A DNA stretch of 64,000 bases. It comes from Dipetalonema caudispina. Taxonomy: Eukaryota; Nematoda; Chromadorea; Rhabditida; Onchocercidae. The notes beneath the pieces are model-generated. The model was not told the DNA's origin. It was given only the letters and a program-made list of their open reading frames with translations, and made no database searches. The position numbers were made by a program, and so were the translations under genes. Location of the stretch: assembly GCA_013365325.1 (NCBI GenBank), contig JABVXV010000066.1, positions 62,001 to 126,000 of the forward strand, written 5' to 3'. This document shows positions 21,980 to 33,487 of this stretch, one piece after another (within the stretch, counting starts at the first letter, position 1; the number at the start of each line of letters is the position of its first letter).

Positions 21980-23195
21980 GCTTGAAATATTAGCAGTGTT
22001 ACTAAACAGATTTCATATTCAAGTATAATTTGACTATTGACTAAAGAACAATAAACATCTCTAATAATCTGAATTTCGAATATGATTTATTATTATTATT
22101 ATTATCAAAAAAGGATATGTCGTCTGCTTTTTTACTATCAAACATCCTATTCGACTTTGTTCTCCAATTCTTATCATTCCCTTTTCAAAAATTTTTTTCT
22201 TTCTGCTTTAAAATTTTGTTTCATATTGTAATGAAATTTCATTTGTTCTCTTTAGAGTTTCATCAAAGAACATTTCAGATTCATTTCTTCTATTGTTGAA
22301 TATTTCTCTTTCATAGAATTTTCCAGATTTCTTTCATGTAGATTTTGAATTTGAAGTAATGGAAGCAAACTATGAGATTCATAGAATGTAGAAAAGAATC
22401 ATCACTTCTCTTCCCTTCTTTCCATTTTAAATACTGAAGTTAGTCATCACCAATCAACTGTACACATCAGTTTTCTTCACTAAGGTTTGATTTTAACTAT
22501 GCATTGTTAAGAGTAATAATTTTTTACTGCATTCAATTAGAATAAAACATTTGTGAGATTACGTAGGCTCATAACAGTTAATAATACAATAAGTTATTAC
22601 AGAATATCGAAAATTCTATCAATCAATACCATTTCTTGCTCATTTTTTTTTTTTTTTTTTAAAGTAAACATTATTTGTTTCAAAAGTTTTCATTCCAATT
22701 TCAAATAGTTCGGAATAAAAGTTCGCCATGATTGATCATTTGAGTCTGTCCAGTGCAACATAACTTAATAGATTCTTTGTGAAAATGAAGTAAATAATTG
22801 TGAGAATTAATTGTCCCACAATTTATTGAAATTAAAATGTGGAAGGCAAGTGTACAACTTTCGTGCTTCTTCGACGGTGATACAACGCGTGGCTAAAAAT
22901 CATTTCATCATATGGTAAAATATGATAAATGCGCTTCAAAACAGCGCAAAAATAATCTTGAAATGCAGAAAGAGTTTGACAAAAATTTCATAAAAAGCGG
23001 CCTAATTCAGTGAAACCTCCGAATTTAACTACAATAAAAGGATACAATACTTTTTATTATACTTAAATTCGGAGGTTTCAGTATTGAATTCAGCCAAACC
23101 CCAATGCTTCATATTAATCCTAGTCCCAAAGCCCCAATGCTTTATCATTTTCCATGGACATAAATATTTTGATAGCTATAGATTCACTGAAAGAA
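21980..23195. other. Intergenic (convergent 3' flanks)
   Basis: Holds the poly(A) signal of the upstream gene (22050-22055), a short (TTA)n run near 22086, a poly-T tract near 22644, and the hairpin at 23011-23080. No gene seen. Confidence 0.6.
23011..23080. repeat. Fold-back hairpin in the 3' flank of the Gln-rich gene
   Basis: TGAAACCTCCGAATTTAA at 23011-23028 is exactly complementary to 23063-23080. The 34-base loop itself contains AATAAAAG and CTTTTTATT, which can also pair. On the minus strand the loop contains AATAAA (23053-23058), about 140 bases past the stop of the minus-strand gene. Confidence 0.85.
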
Positions 23196-24613
23196 TCAAC
23201 CTGTAGTATCGGTGACATTATCACATTCCGTAACGGCATGAATAGATGGTAATCCCAATGGACAAGCATTTAATCGAGGAGTACAATGTTCGGCCATTTT
23301 CACTAAATTTGTTATCATATTTTTCTTGTGGATCTTCAAATAAATCAATTAAATAATCATTAGTTCAAAATTATAATGGCTTTCTTTCGGTAATGTCAAA
23401 AATTTAGATTTGATTTTGTTTTGTCAAAATAATATTGCTATCAATCAGATATGTAACCTTTAAAAAAAAAAAAAGCTTATGATTCGTATTTAAATTTGTA
23501 TCAAATTTACCTGGAACTTGCAAAGTAACTGTCTGCATCATAGGGACTTGAAGGGGTAAAATGAACTGTTGCGCCTGCGGCATCACCTGTTGCACCGAAG
23601 GTACAATCATCAACTGTGTTTGTTGTATTGGTACCTGCTGTATCGCAGATACATATTGCGATGATATCATTGGCTCTGATATTTGCTGTACCGGTCGTAA
23701 CACTTGAGCAGGTTGTTCAACAGTTCGGATAACATAAACAGGTGGTACACTTGGTTGTTGTATTCCTCCTATTCTCACTTGCTGGGATAAAATCTGTTGT
23801 TGCAGAGAACTTAGTGTTTGCATGAATTGCTGTTGGTTTTCTATCGTAAGTTGGCTAGGTATATGGGCTGATACTGATTGAACTGGCTGTTGAATGAGGA
23901 AATATTTCATGGCTGGTGCCTGCGGGATCATAAGTGATTGCTGTTGTTGAACATCTATTGCACCCGTGATCACTGCTTGCACTCCGGCTGTTGTACGACT
24001 ACATGGTATTTGGGTCCCACCACAAGGACATAATGATCGAGGTACAGTCTGAGAACAATAATCCGGTATGCACCGACAATTTTGGCACTGAAACATTAAA
24101 GTTTCTATATATATACTCCGTTTCCAGGTTTGTTTCAGGTAGGAACATGTAACTACAGAAATCCTGCACAGCATTTATCAAAAAATGAATTAATTACGAT
24201 ATGATTTAACTGATCAATCAAAATCATACTTGATCGATTCAACTATAGTAATACTTTTTCCTTCCACAAAAGACAATTAACCAACAAAATGACAAATATA
24301 CATTTATAACAATCAACATTCATAATTTTTTATCAGTAATTTCTGTAAATCCAACAAATCATATGATGTAATTCACGTTGATTAAAATAATTGTGATGAA
24401 AGTTTAATTATAAACATAGGAATTTTATTTCAAGTACGGTAAAGCAAAGAAGAACTATAGCTAAGAAATCTCCTCCCAATCTATGATATTAGATAAAGTA
24501 ATAATTGTTATCAATGATAGTAGAAGAATGAATACCTGTAGAATGAATGCATAATTGCTAATAACAGTAATTACAATAGTAGTAGTAAGAGATGTAAGGC
24601 AGTGATTGTACAT
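23196..24613 (-). CDS. Secreted Gln/Pro/Val-rich protein with Cys-rich ends
   Basis: Three exons: 24613-24536, 24087-23511, 23302-23196; phases close exactly (253 residues). Exon 1 is a signal peptide (MYNHCLTSLTTTIVITVISN..) joined to CQNCRCIPDYC at the mature N-terminus; a second Cys cluster follows (LCPCGGTQIPC). Residues ~60-215 form a low-complexity region rich in Gln, Pro, Val and Ile, with repeated IQQ/VQQ/QQP motifs (for example VEQPAQVLRPVQQISEP and IQQVPIQQTQLM). The last exon adds a short Cys-containing tail (MAEHCTPRLNACPLGLPS). No known domain is seen. The composition suggests an extracellular matrix or secretion-coat polymer, with terminal cysteines for cross-linking; that role is inference. 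Confidence 0.78.
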
Positions 24614-25263
24614 CGTTGAAACGTATGGCTTCACTCCAAGACAAGCGCCGCGGAAAAAGACGAATGTTTTTCCTTGTTCTGTTAGCAGTAGTGAAAATAA
24701 ATTCCAATGGACAGACCGATTTATAAGCAGCAATATAAAGGAGAAAGGGGGAAGGTAGAGCTATTACTCACCGGACAACGAAATATCATATTTCAAGATT
24801 GATATCATTTGAAATAGTTACTATTTTACATCAATTTCTCTTTCTACTGTATAGCAAGAAGAGTTTTTCACTCCGCTAATTGGTAAATTGCGCTTCCTAA
24901 TGAAAGTAGGCTGTATTGGTGCTTGGCTGGCAATAAGAATTAATGTTGCTCACAAATGGTTGAGATATACGTTGGATTAAAATAAAAAAAATAAAAAAAG
25001 AAAAAACCATCCTTTACAGATAAAAGCATACTGCCAGTTTATTCTGAATCAATATGGAAAAAATATTTACTACAATTGAGTTTTTTATTGAAATATAGAA
25101 ATAGTGGATGAATAAAGATCAAATGTTTCCTTTTTTTTTTAATTTAAATTTGAAATAAGAGAGTTTGAAATGAAGAACATGTTTTGAATGTTTCGAAAAA
25201 CATAATTTTAAATGACTTCCCTTAATGCGGAAAAGTTTATTGCGTAGTCTAATTCTATTCTAG
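24614..25263. other. Divergent intergenic region
   Basis: Promoter region shared by the minus-strand Gln-rich gene and the plus-strand Cys-rich gene. AT-rich; no clear TATA box identified. Confidence 0.4.
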
Positions 25264-25264
25264 G

Positions 25265-28200
25265 ATGGTCGTCACTTCGGCGGTTCCACAGTTTTCGATG
25301 TTGATAATTTTAGGTATTGAATTCCGATCAAATTATTTAGACAATTGAAAATTGAAATAAAAAAGGCAAATCTAATCATATTAAAAAAGCAACAGTATCC
25401 AGTGATCAGTTGACACTTCTATTTTGCTTTTTCAATATAAGCGATTTTCAAATTAAAAAAAATTATGCAAGAAGAGTGACAGTAAATTTGGCTAAATTTA
25501 CTGTCACTCTTAAACTATGTTTTTTTTTTTTATTTCATTTTGTAAATATTATAAAATTTTGCTGACTGAATACTGAAAATAAATTGTGAAAAAGTGAAGT
25601 TTAATGTTTTAGGTTTTTTAATAGCAAGGAAAGAGAGCAGTGTTGGTGCTGCACAATGTACTCCTACTGTAGGTTTCATTTAAATTACATTTCATTAAAG
25701 CGAATATTTATTTTCATTTGATTAGATTTGAAAAATAATTATGCATTTCGCACATCAAGAATTATTCCTTTCCCTGAAAAGGTATATATTTGTCTTATAA
25801 ATATGCCTTACAATCAGTTATTTTTAATTAACCCACTGCTATTGTGGATATTCAAATTTCAGCTCCTTAATGAATTTTCCAATCTTTTTTTAAAAGTAGA
25901 ATTTCTGTGAAAGTTTAAATTAATTTTTTAAGATTATGAAGCCGTTTTGTTGGTGGGCAATTGATTTGGTAGCGGCAACAAAATTTCACCTTTACCAGAA
26001 CGGTATGTCGTCTTTACTGGAACATAATATATACCTGAGATGCAGCAAGACCGTTTCCGGACTTTATGGTTTCTCATTTATGAATGTTACCACCGATATT
26101 CCTTATATGTTAGTATCTTTTAAAACTTTTCTTTTAAACTAAGATTTTTGAAAAACTGAAGTTTTTTCTTTCATAATTATTTCCCTTGGAGAAATGATGG
26201 AACTCAATATGAATTTCAAAGATTTGAAAATGTGCAATAATGAACTGACTCTCAACGGTCAAAGAACATCTCGAGTCTTTAAGTACATTGAAATTCAAAG
26301 CAAAATATTTTTTGAAAAATCCAGCAAAATGGCAGGTTTGATTAAAATAATGAGGAAGGATGATTGTTCACGTGCTGCAAGTGATTGTCGATCGACTTTC
26401 CTATTTATTTCATCAAAGAAAAAAGCATTCAAAGGGTTGTGGAAGTCGTATATAAGCTGTTTTAGTGATTTGAAAGTGAATGACAGCGAAGCTAAAATTG
26501 AAGAAAGGCAAAAAATTCTTGCCGAAGCTATATATTACTGTTGCAGATCGTGCGAATATTATGAGGTAAATTAAAACGAACAGCAAATGAATCATAACAA
26601 TTCCTATTATTTTTCAGATCCTTGCAAATTTAAAAATTTTCCCTATAAAATGATTTACATGGATATATTTACACGAATATATTCACGTAGATATGATTTT
26701 TATGATATAATTGTTCATTCTTCAAAGCATTTCTTTTCTACAACATGTGTGTAATCTTGTCTACGACAGTTTTAAATGCTGCAGAATAAAACGGATGAAG
26801 AAATAATTGAAGATCTTACCATGGAATTCTACAGGCGTCGTCTTACGAGTTCATTTGATACTGAAGTAGCAACAGTTCAGCAAGATTCCGGTTACTGCAT
26901 TAATGTTGATGGTGAAAAAGAAGTAAACTTAATTTTGAATTTCAATTTCTAAGTAATTCTAAAAAGAAGTTGAGGTTAAAAGTTAACTAATACACAACTA
27001 GCCATTGAATTCGAAATTGCTTTAAATTGGATATTGACATTTAGAAAGAAAAATTAAATGTTTAGATGAGTGATGTGTCATGTATGTTTATGCTTGATGT
27101 AAATACTCCAGCGAAGGTACATTTTGGCGCAATGCATTGGAACAAAATCGACTTGATGAAACAATCATCAGAACGTGAAAATGTATGTTCGTTGATGTAA
27201 CAAGAATGAAGCAATCAAATATACTTGGATCTTCTGACATCTAAGAATCCTATGATCTCAATCTGATCTAGATCAAAGGATAAAATAAGATCGATTTCTT
27301 CCAATAAGATTTCAATCTGTTTTCATACTTCAATTTTTTAAAAATGATACATTTTAAACGAGAAAGAAATATGTATTTTTTTTTTCTTTCTTCACATATT
27401 GACACTTTTTTTCTGACTTCAAATACTTTTCAAATACAATCTCATTTTTATAAAAACCACTACAAGCTTTTTTTTTTTCAGAATTCATTGGTGGCTTTGG
27501 CACTGCGAGGTCATTTTTGTGCAACATATAGCGTTTCACAAATTCCGGATGGTGAATGCATCCGGTATGCGACGTTACGGGAATATTTTGTACTCTGTTG
27601 TTGTTATGAGAGACCTGAACTTTGTGCATATACAATATCTGAAAAATCGATGAGCAATGTAAAAAAGAATCGTAAGGAATGGGAAGCAAATATCGAAATT
27701 CGCAATTCTCTTGTAGCTAATGAATTGCGTACAAATATGTTTGGTACGTCAGCGAGCTTTTGGACATATCGAGATTTCATTTACAGTAAACTCACGACAC
27801 TTGGTAAGCTTTATTGATAGTGATGATAATGATAGAACAGTGATTACAACAAATCATGAATTGGAAATTTTTCAAAAAAATTAGTATCCATCTTTCAGCG
27901 CTTTCATAACAATCATTTTCAACTTTGTTTATTAGAAAATGGCATTCTGCAAGCTGAACAAAATTATAATTACGATGTATAAAATCGTTTAATTCTACAC
28001 ACATTATCTCATGTCAGTATTCAATTTGAATGTAAATATTAGCTATAATATAGGTTATCTGAAAAAAAAATTATACTTTTCGAGGTGACCAGAAAGAATA
28101 TTCGACCATTCGTAATGTCCCGCTTTGGCATTGTGCTGTTGGTCAATTCATGGTGTATAAAGTTGGAGGTCTGAGTAATTCCATGGAGCTGGACAGATTG

Positions 28201-29085
28201 AAGCGGGAAGATCTACCAATCCGTACTCAGTATTGCATTTCAGACTTTTGGATCGAATTCAATCAAGGTCAAACAAGAAGGTAATAGTTGCAGTTTGTGT
28301 TTCTTTATTTTTCTCTTCCCGATCATGATTATATGCTATGATCAATTAGTACAGCGCCTCCATTAAAATGTTACTGTGGAAGAGCCTTACAAAAATATTT
28401 CTTATCAAATCGATTCATCCTAAATCACAGACTGAGGCTGATTTGTTCATTTGTCTCATTTATAGAAAAAACAATCTTCTGACTTGCTTAAAATTCTACG
28501 ACATAGTTTCATCAAACATCGGTAGACTACAAAAGCTGATACTGATAGCGAATTTTGTTTCATTCGGAAATGTATTGCAGATAAATGTAGAATTAATCCT
28601 TGAAACAGTTCACTTTCCCAAATAGTTAGGACACAGGCCAGGTGTAATATCAATAATTTAAGTTTAAAAATGTTCATTCGTATCCACAAAATTACCTCGT
28701 AGTGAATATCTGAGAATTCAACCAAAGCTTCTATATATTATGCATTAATTATAATTAGTAATAAATAAGTGACAGTTCAAAAATATACACTTTCCCAAAA
28801 ATTTGCAATTATTTTAGTATATTTTTCGATGCAAAAGCAGATACGGAAAATGAATGTAATTCAATTGAAAGCGTTTTTTGTCAGCTAATTGGACCGGAAT
28901 GTCTCAGTGATTTGTTACATGTATCGCAGATTCAAGCACAATATCGGTGCTGTTGTAATCGTGGAAATTTATGCAATCACTGGGGCAATGGCAATCCTTC
29001 CAAAAGCAAATATCAAATTGCTCTAAAACCAGAGGATTTGCAAAAGTTGGATTATTTTGGTTATATCGTTTTAAAAACTATTTAA
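25265..29085 (+). CDS. Large Cys-rich secreted protein, part A
   Basis: Exons: 25265-25313, 25613-25672, 25726-25781, 25933-26112, ~26192-26565, 26785-26922, 27066-27182, 27482-27803, 28085-28280, 28818-29085. About 585 residues. The ATG is one base after TTCTAG (spliced-leader-like) and begins a signal peptide (MVVTSAVPQFSMLIILGFLI). Cysteines come in clusters ending in CC or CCC: YYCCRSCEYYE, YFVLCCCYERPELCAY and YRCCCNRGNLCN, each after a longer segment with spaced Cys (for example GHFCATYSVSQIPDGECIRY). That spacing resembles nematode extracellular cysteine modules such as the ET module; the match is by eye. No transmembrane segment is seen. The junction of exons 4 and 5 is unresolved: the strong donor GTATGT at 26005 would drop part of exon 4. 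Part A may continue into the next feature. Confidence 0.68.
25472..25511. repeat. Perfect 18-bp palindrome (4-base loop)
   Basis: AAGAGTGACAGTAAATTT at 25472-25489, loop GGCT, exact reverse complement at 25494-25511. It lies in the first intron of the Cys-rich gene. Confidence 0.88.
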
Positions 29086-29397
29086 AGCTAAATTTAGGAT
29101 TTCAAATTCGAATTCTTTATAATATGATTGGATATTAAATATATAGATCTGAATGAAATGAATTTGCAGTAGTTTTGGTCATTTTTTTCAAATATAATTG
29201 ATAAATTATTAACAAAATCTAGATCATAGCTATTTCTAGCCCTAAACTCCGAAGGTTATTGAAAGCTTAGGCATGTTTCAATCTTCAACCGAATTTCAAT
29301 TTTTTCAATTTTAATGACTTCGATAGGAAGTCAAACACCAATTGCAGTGATTTCAACAAGTAAAAGTTTTAAAATTCACATGAAGAATCTATTTTAG

Positions 29398-32300
29398 TGT
29401 TGCATTTCAATGTCATATCAGGGCCATAGCATATTTGGCTCAAATTTTTATGAAGCGCACTAAGAGTGATTTATCAGAAAGTAAGTCCAATAATTTAAAA
29501 GGATAGGACAAAGACAAGCTATGCGAAGCATTAAGAAAAACGCAAATGACAAAGCTTCCAGAAAAGGTCACCTTCGCCGTCAATATATTTATATCTTTGC
29601 AGTATGTTGGCGATCATTTGATTTCCATTTCGAACAAGAAATTCTTATGGTTGCTGGAGTTTCTTATCAGGAGGAAATGATTTATCGTGTGGCAGTTAAG
29701 GAATTCCCCGTCAAGTATGTTTGATTTTTGAAAAGCTTTACAGAAGAGTTATCATTCTTGCTGAAAGTTTAGTTGGATAATGAGTTTTTGAAACTTGAGA
29801 CTACTTACCTTGCTATTTATTGCATCATGCCTGCATGCCTAGTGCGATGCACTGGATAATGCTTGAAAAAGCCACTGACCGGTTATTGGAAATGATTTTT
29901 GCCTATGAGTTTTGAAATCTTGATCAATTGTGATTATTAATAAAGTGTTGTCATCAATTTAAAGTTTCTTTCTTATAGACATTTGGTATGTGAAATATTA
30001 AATACGTTTCCACTACGACCACAGAATTGTCATCGAAAGGACTATATACATCAGCCTATCACTTATCAGTTTTTCAAATGTGAATGTAGACAGCACATAA
30101 CATATCTTGGTCTTTTAATGGATTTATTTTTCAGTTATCAACCGATAAAAAGGCTAGATGTAAGGAATCCGAAATTCTTTTTATTAATAGGAAACATAAT
30201 TTAAATTTTAGTTAAATCTTCCATAAAATTTTCAGATTGGTAGTTTTTGAATCAAGAAATATTCAATAAAGTCGAGGAGTATTGTATTTTAGTGTGAAAC
30301 AGATATAATTTCATAGATTTCTATATTAACTCGAAATAGTTTTGCTTTATCTGCCAGTTAGTTAAAATGTTTTCAGGTATACTCAGAATGATTCATTATG
30401 AGTATATCTGGAAATACCGAATGCCTAAAAATTTTTAAAAATATATTGAATGTTTCGGCACTATACAACTGTTTATCATTTTCCAATCAACAATGAGATC
30501 ATTAGAGCAAAGAATTTTGTTCAATTCGAAAAACGAGAATATTCAGAGATATCTTAATTCACTCGAAAGAATTTTGACTTTATTCCTTTCTGTTTTCAAT
30601 TTATTTCTTAATTATCCTTGCAGAAAACTTGTGATGATAATATGCCCGATTTATTCGAAGAGTACAAAAAAACTCTTGTAAGGCCAACTTGCTATGAAGT
30701 TTATGATGAAAATCAGCCGTTATCAATGGATTTGTATTCACTTAACCGGAATATTGATTTTTCAAAAGTTACAATCAAAAGAGTGGTGAATCTTAATTCC
30801 ATTAAAATGTAGAATTTCCTGAACAAGCTCAAGATCTTAGTTAAATTTTTGTGGTAATGTTTGGATTTATTTTCAACATAATGAACTTCTCAAACATCAT
30901 ATAATAATTATTATTGCATGATAATTATGGAAAAATTGAGGAGACAGTCTTCTCAAACTTCTGCAAAATTGAATCTAAAAACTTGAGGAGAAACTTCTTA
31001 TGCCACTAATTATTACTTACTGTCATTAATTATTACTCTTTCGCTCAGAATTACTTAAGTAGAATTTTGCAAAGATAGAAATTTACGATTTTTCCAATAC
31101 CTTAACCTTATCCATTATTTCCTTTCTATCAGAATCCGTTCAATTTTAGGCGACAAATAGTACTCCAATTTGTGTTACTTTTGTCACAATTAGCAAAGAA
31201 AGCATTTCATTTGGTATATATGCGTTACGTCCAGCAAAAACGGTGACTGAAGCTCAAAATTCGAGACGTTTTATGATACATGGACGTCATCAAACTAATA
31301 CATTTGTACAACGATGTCAATCGAATTCAACCAAGTCATGCAATGGTTAACTTTTTACTTCTATCAATTCTGTTTAATTTCTGAAGAAATTAAAGAGTCA
31401 AGAAATATAAGCCTTTGTATGGCATATTATCGAAGGTGCATTGTAGGCACCGTAAGTTTATCGATAGTTTTTTATGTTAAAAATTTTCTTTTTCAGATTT
31501 CAAAAATCTGATCGAACATTTATTACCATTGTCAATACATAGCTACGCTGGAAACAGAGAACCGTCCGGTTACTCTAAATGTTTTATTACTGATGATTTA
31601 CAACGAATAAATTGTAAAACGAATTTGGGATGCTTTGATTTTCATTCTTTCGGCGGCGAAAGGCAAGTAAGCCTAGATTTTTATTAGGTGATAACTAATT
31701 TTATTCATAGAGGAATGGACGAATTAATGTTTTGAACCCTAGGAATTTCGTAATCAGTGTGAGGTCAGTGTTACTTACGTAAATCAGTTGGTGAGAAGTA
31801 ATTTTGTAAATTACAGTTAACAATTTGTAGTAGTTAAATTTTACCAAAAGCTGAGATGAAGCTATGTTAGAAATTCAAGACAGTTCTTTCTGAGATAGAA
31901 AAAGCTATTAGCAATTTATCTCTAGTTCATTTGGTTTTAGTTTCAAATTAATTGATTCATTTTAAACCACTTTTATTATCTCTGATATTTCTGACCGAAT
32001 CCAGAATCCGTTATGCTAAATTTGTCCTTTCATCTGTTGCTTTTAAGCGTGGATGCATCGATGACATACCAAGACTAGTAAAAGAAAAACCTGAGTTAGC
32101 TATGCTAAATTATTGCAAACACGCTAAGCTATGGCAGTCTCGATCATATATGTGTAGCGGTATGCGTAATATCACGCATTCACGTGCAAAGACTCTCAAT
32201 GGAGTACTGTGCTGTTGCAAAAAAATTTGTCCACTGAGGTAATGAGTCTTAAACATTGAGGAAAATGAATGTTAGAGCTTGGGCAAGTACTTGCCAAATT

Positions 32301-32555
32301 TATACAGTTGTTGACACTAAAATAATTACTTGTATTTATCCGAATTCAGATTAATGGCTGAACAATTAAGCTGAGTTAAATTTAATCCGAACATATAAAA
32401 TTAGTCACTTAAATAGTTCTTCCATGATACATTTGTTTCGCTTCATAAATAGATAAGAATTTTTCAAATTATCCGAAAAATCAACTTGTAGCAATCAAGC
32501 CCAATCACCGACGAGTAACAGAATGGGCTTCAACATTTTTGAATCAGTTTCCTGA
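29398..32555 (+). CDS. Large Cys-rich secreted protein, part B (same or tandem gene)
   Basis: Exons in phase: 29398-29480, 29603-29714, 29979-30159, 30624-30767 (or to 30677), 31150-31345, 31497-31662, 32005-32238, 32492-32555. About 390 residues. It carries the same cysteine style as part A: RPTCYEVYDENQPLSMDLYS and STPICVTFVTISKESISFGI look like paired versions of one module, then NCKTNLGCFDFHSFGGE, VAFKRGCIDDIPRL and NGVLCCCKKICPL. No in-frame signal peptide starts it; the first ATG is at 29450. That favours its being the 3' half of the part A gene, joined through a weak donor CAAAA/GTTGG at 29053/29054 that would be in phase. The intron after 31662 has a GC donor. A poly(A) signal lies at 32643-32648. 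Confidence 0.62.
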
Positions 32556-32642
32556 AAGTTTTTCATCATCCTTTCCATAATCATTCATCAAGACTTCTGC
32601 ATATTGTTAATTTTTTGTGCATGCATTGATGTTGAAATATGT

Positions 32643-32648
32643 AATAAA
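32643..32648 (+). terminator. Poly(A) signal of the Cys-rich gene
   Basis: AATAAA 87 bases after the stop at 32555. It lies only four bases from the stop codon of the convergent minus-strand gene, so the two mature transcripts almost certainly overlap. Confidence 0.55.
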
Positions 32649-32651
32649 ACC

Positions 32652-33274
32652 TTAAACTGGTCCAATCTGGACAGACCGTCCTCGTGTCATTGTTGGAGTT
32701 AAGTATTTCGAGCTCTGAAAAATAACACAGGTAAATATACATCCGAATAAAGAAATTGGCTTTGATAAAATTGAACTGAACAATTGAAAAACCAAAGTGG
32801 TGGTTACAATTATTGTTTATTGTTTTTCTTCTAATTAAAAAGGAAAAAAGAAAATTGACCTCTGCAGTTGCAGTATTGCCCTGAAAATCAGGACGAGGTT
32901 TTAATCCAGATGATGCTCCACTCTCCTGAATATTTCTTCCAGATACTCTTTTCTGAAAAAAAAAACTTCAATTCGGAAATAACCTCGCCTTCGTATTCTT
33001 TTTTTCAGTGTGACCAGTGATGATTGGACGAATTAATTTTCCGTTCCCTTTTCTTTCCTTTCAGATTTCAAATTGTTTTATTGCTTTGGCTTACTTCTTC
33101 CTTACCTTTTTCAATCCATGCAATCCCTTTATAAACTAATTTCAGGAAAAAAGGATAGATCTTAGCTTCCTGATTGAAATATAAATGAAGTAGAATAACC
33201 TGTTTTTTGTAACAGCAAAAGAAATAGAAAATAGCAACAACAGCAATAATTATAATAATTGTAACAGCTCCCAT
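32652..33274 (-). CDS. Small single-pass membrane protein
   Basis: Three exons: 33303-33200, 32952-32860, 32714-32652; phases close. From the ATG at 33274 the protein is 76 residues: a very hydrophobic helix at the start (AVTIIIIIAVVAIFYFFCCY), then a basic, Ser/Thr-rich tail (KKQKRVSGRNIQESGASSGL.., ending GRSVQIGPV). The exon begins after a good acceptor (TTTTTGCAG) 29 bases before the ATG, which suits spliced-leader addition; an upstream coding exon cannot be excluded. The neighbour to the right is divergent and that to the left convergent. No family is recognised. The di-Cys after the helix suggests palmitoylation (inference). Confidence 0.62.
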
Positions 33275-33487
33275 CCTTCGACAAACTGCTTCACTTCTGG
33301 ACGCTGCAAAAATGCAGTCATTTTCAATTAAATCTTTTTGGTATAAATTACTACCAGAAAATCTCCAATTCAAAATTCCGAAAACTTTAAAAAAAAAAAA
33401 AAATTATAAAATGAGTGAATTATGCTCATTTCTGTTACTGTATGCTTTTGTACGTGAACTAGACGGTTGTTTTACAATTTCAATACT

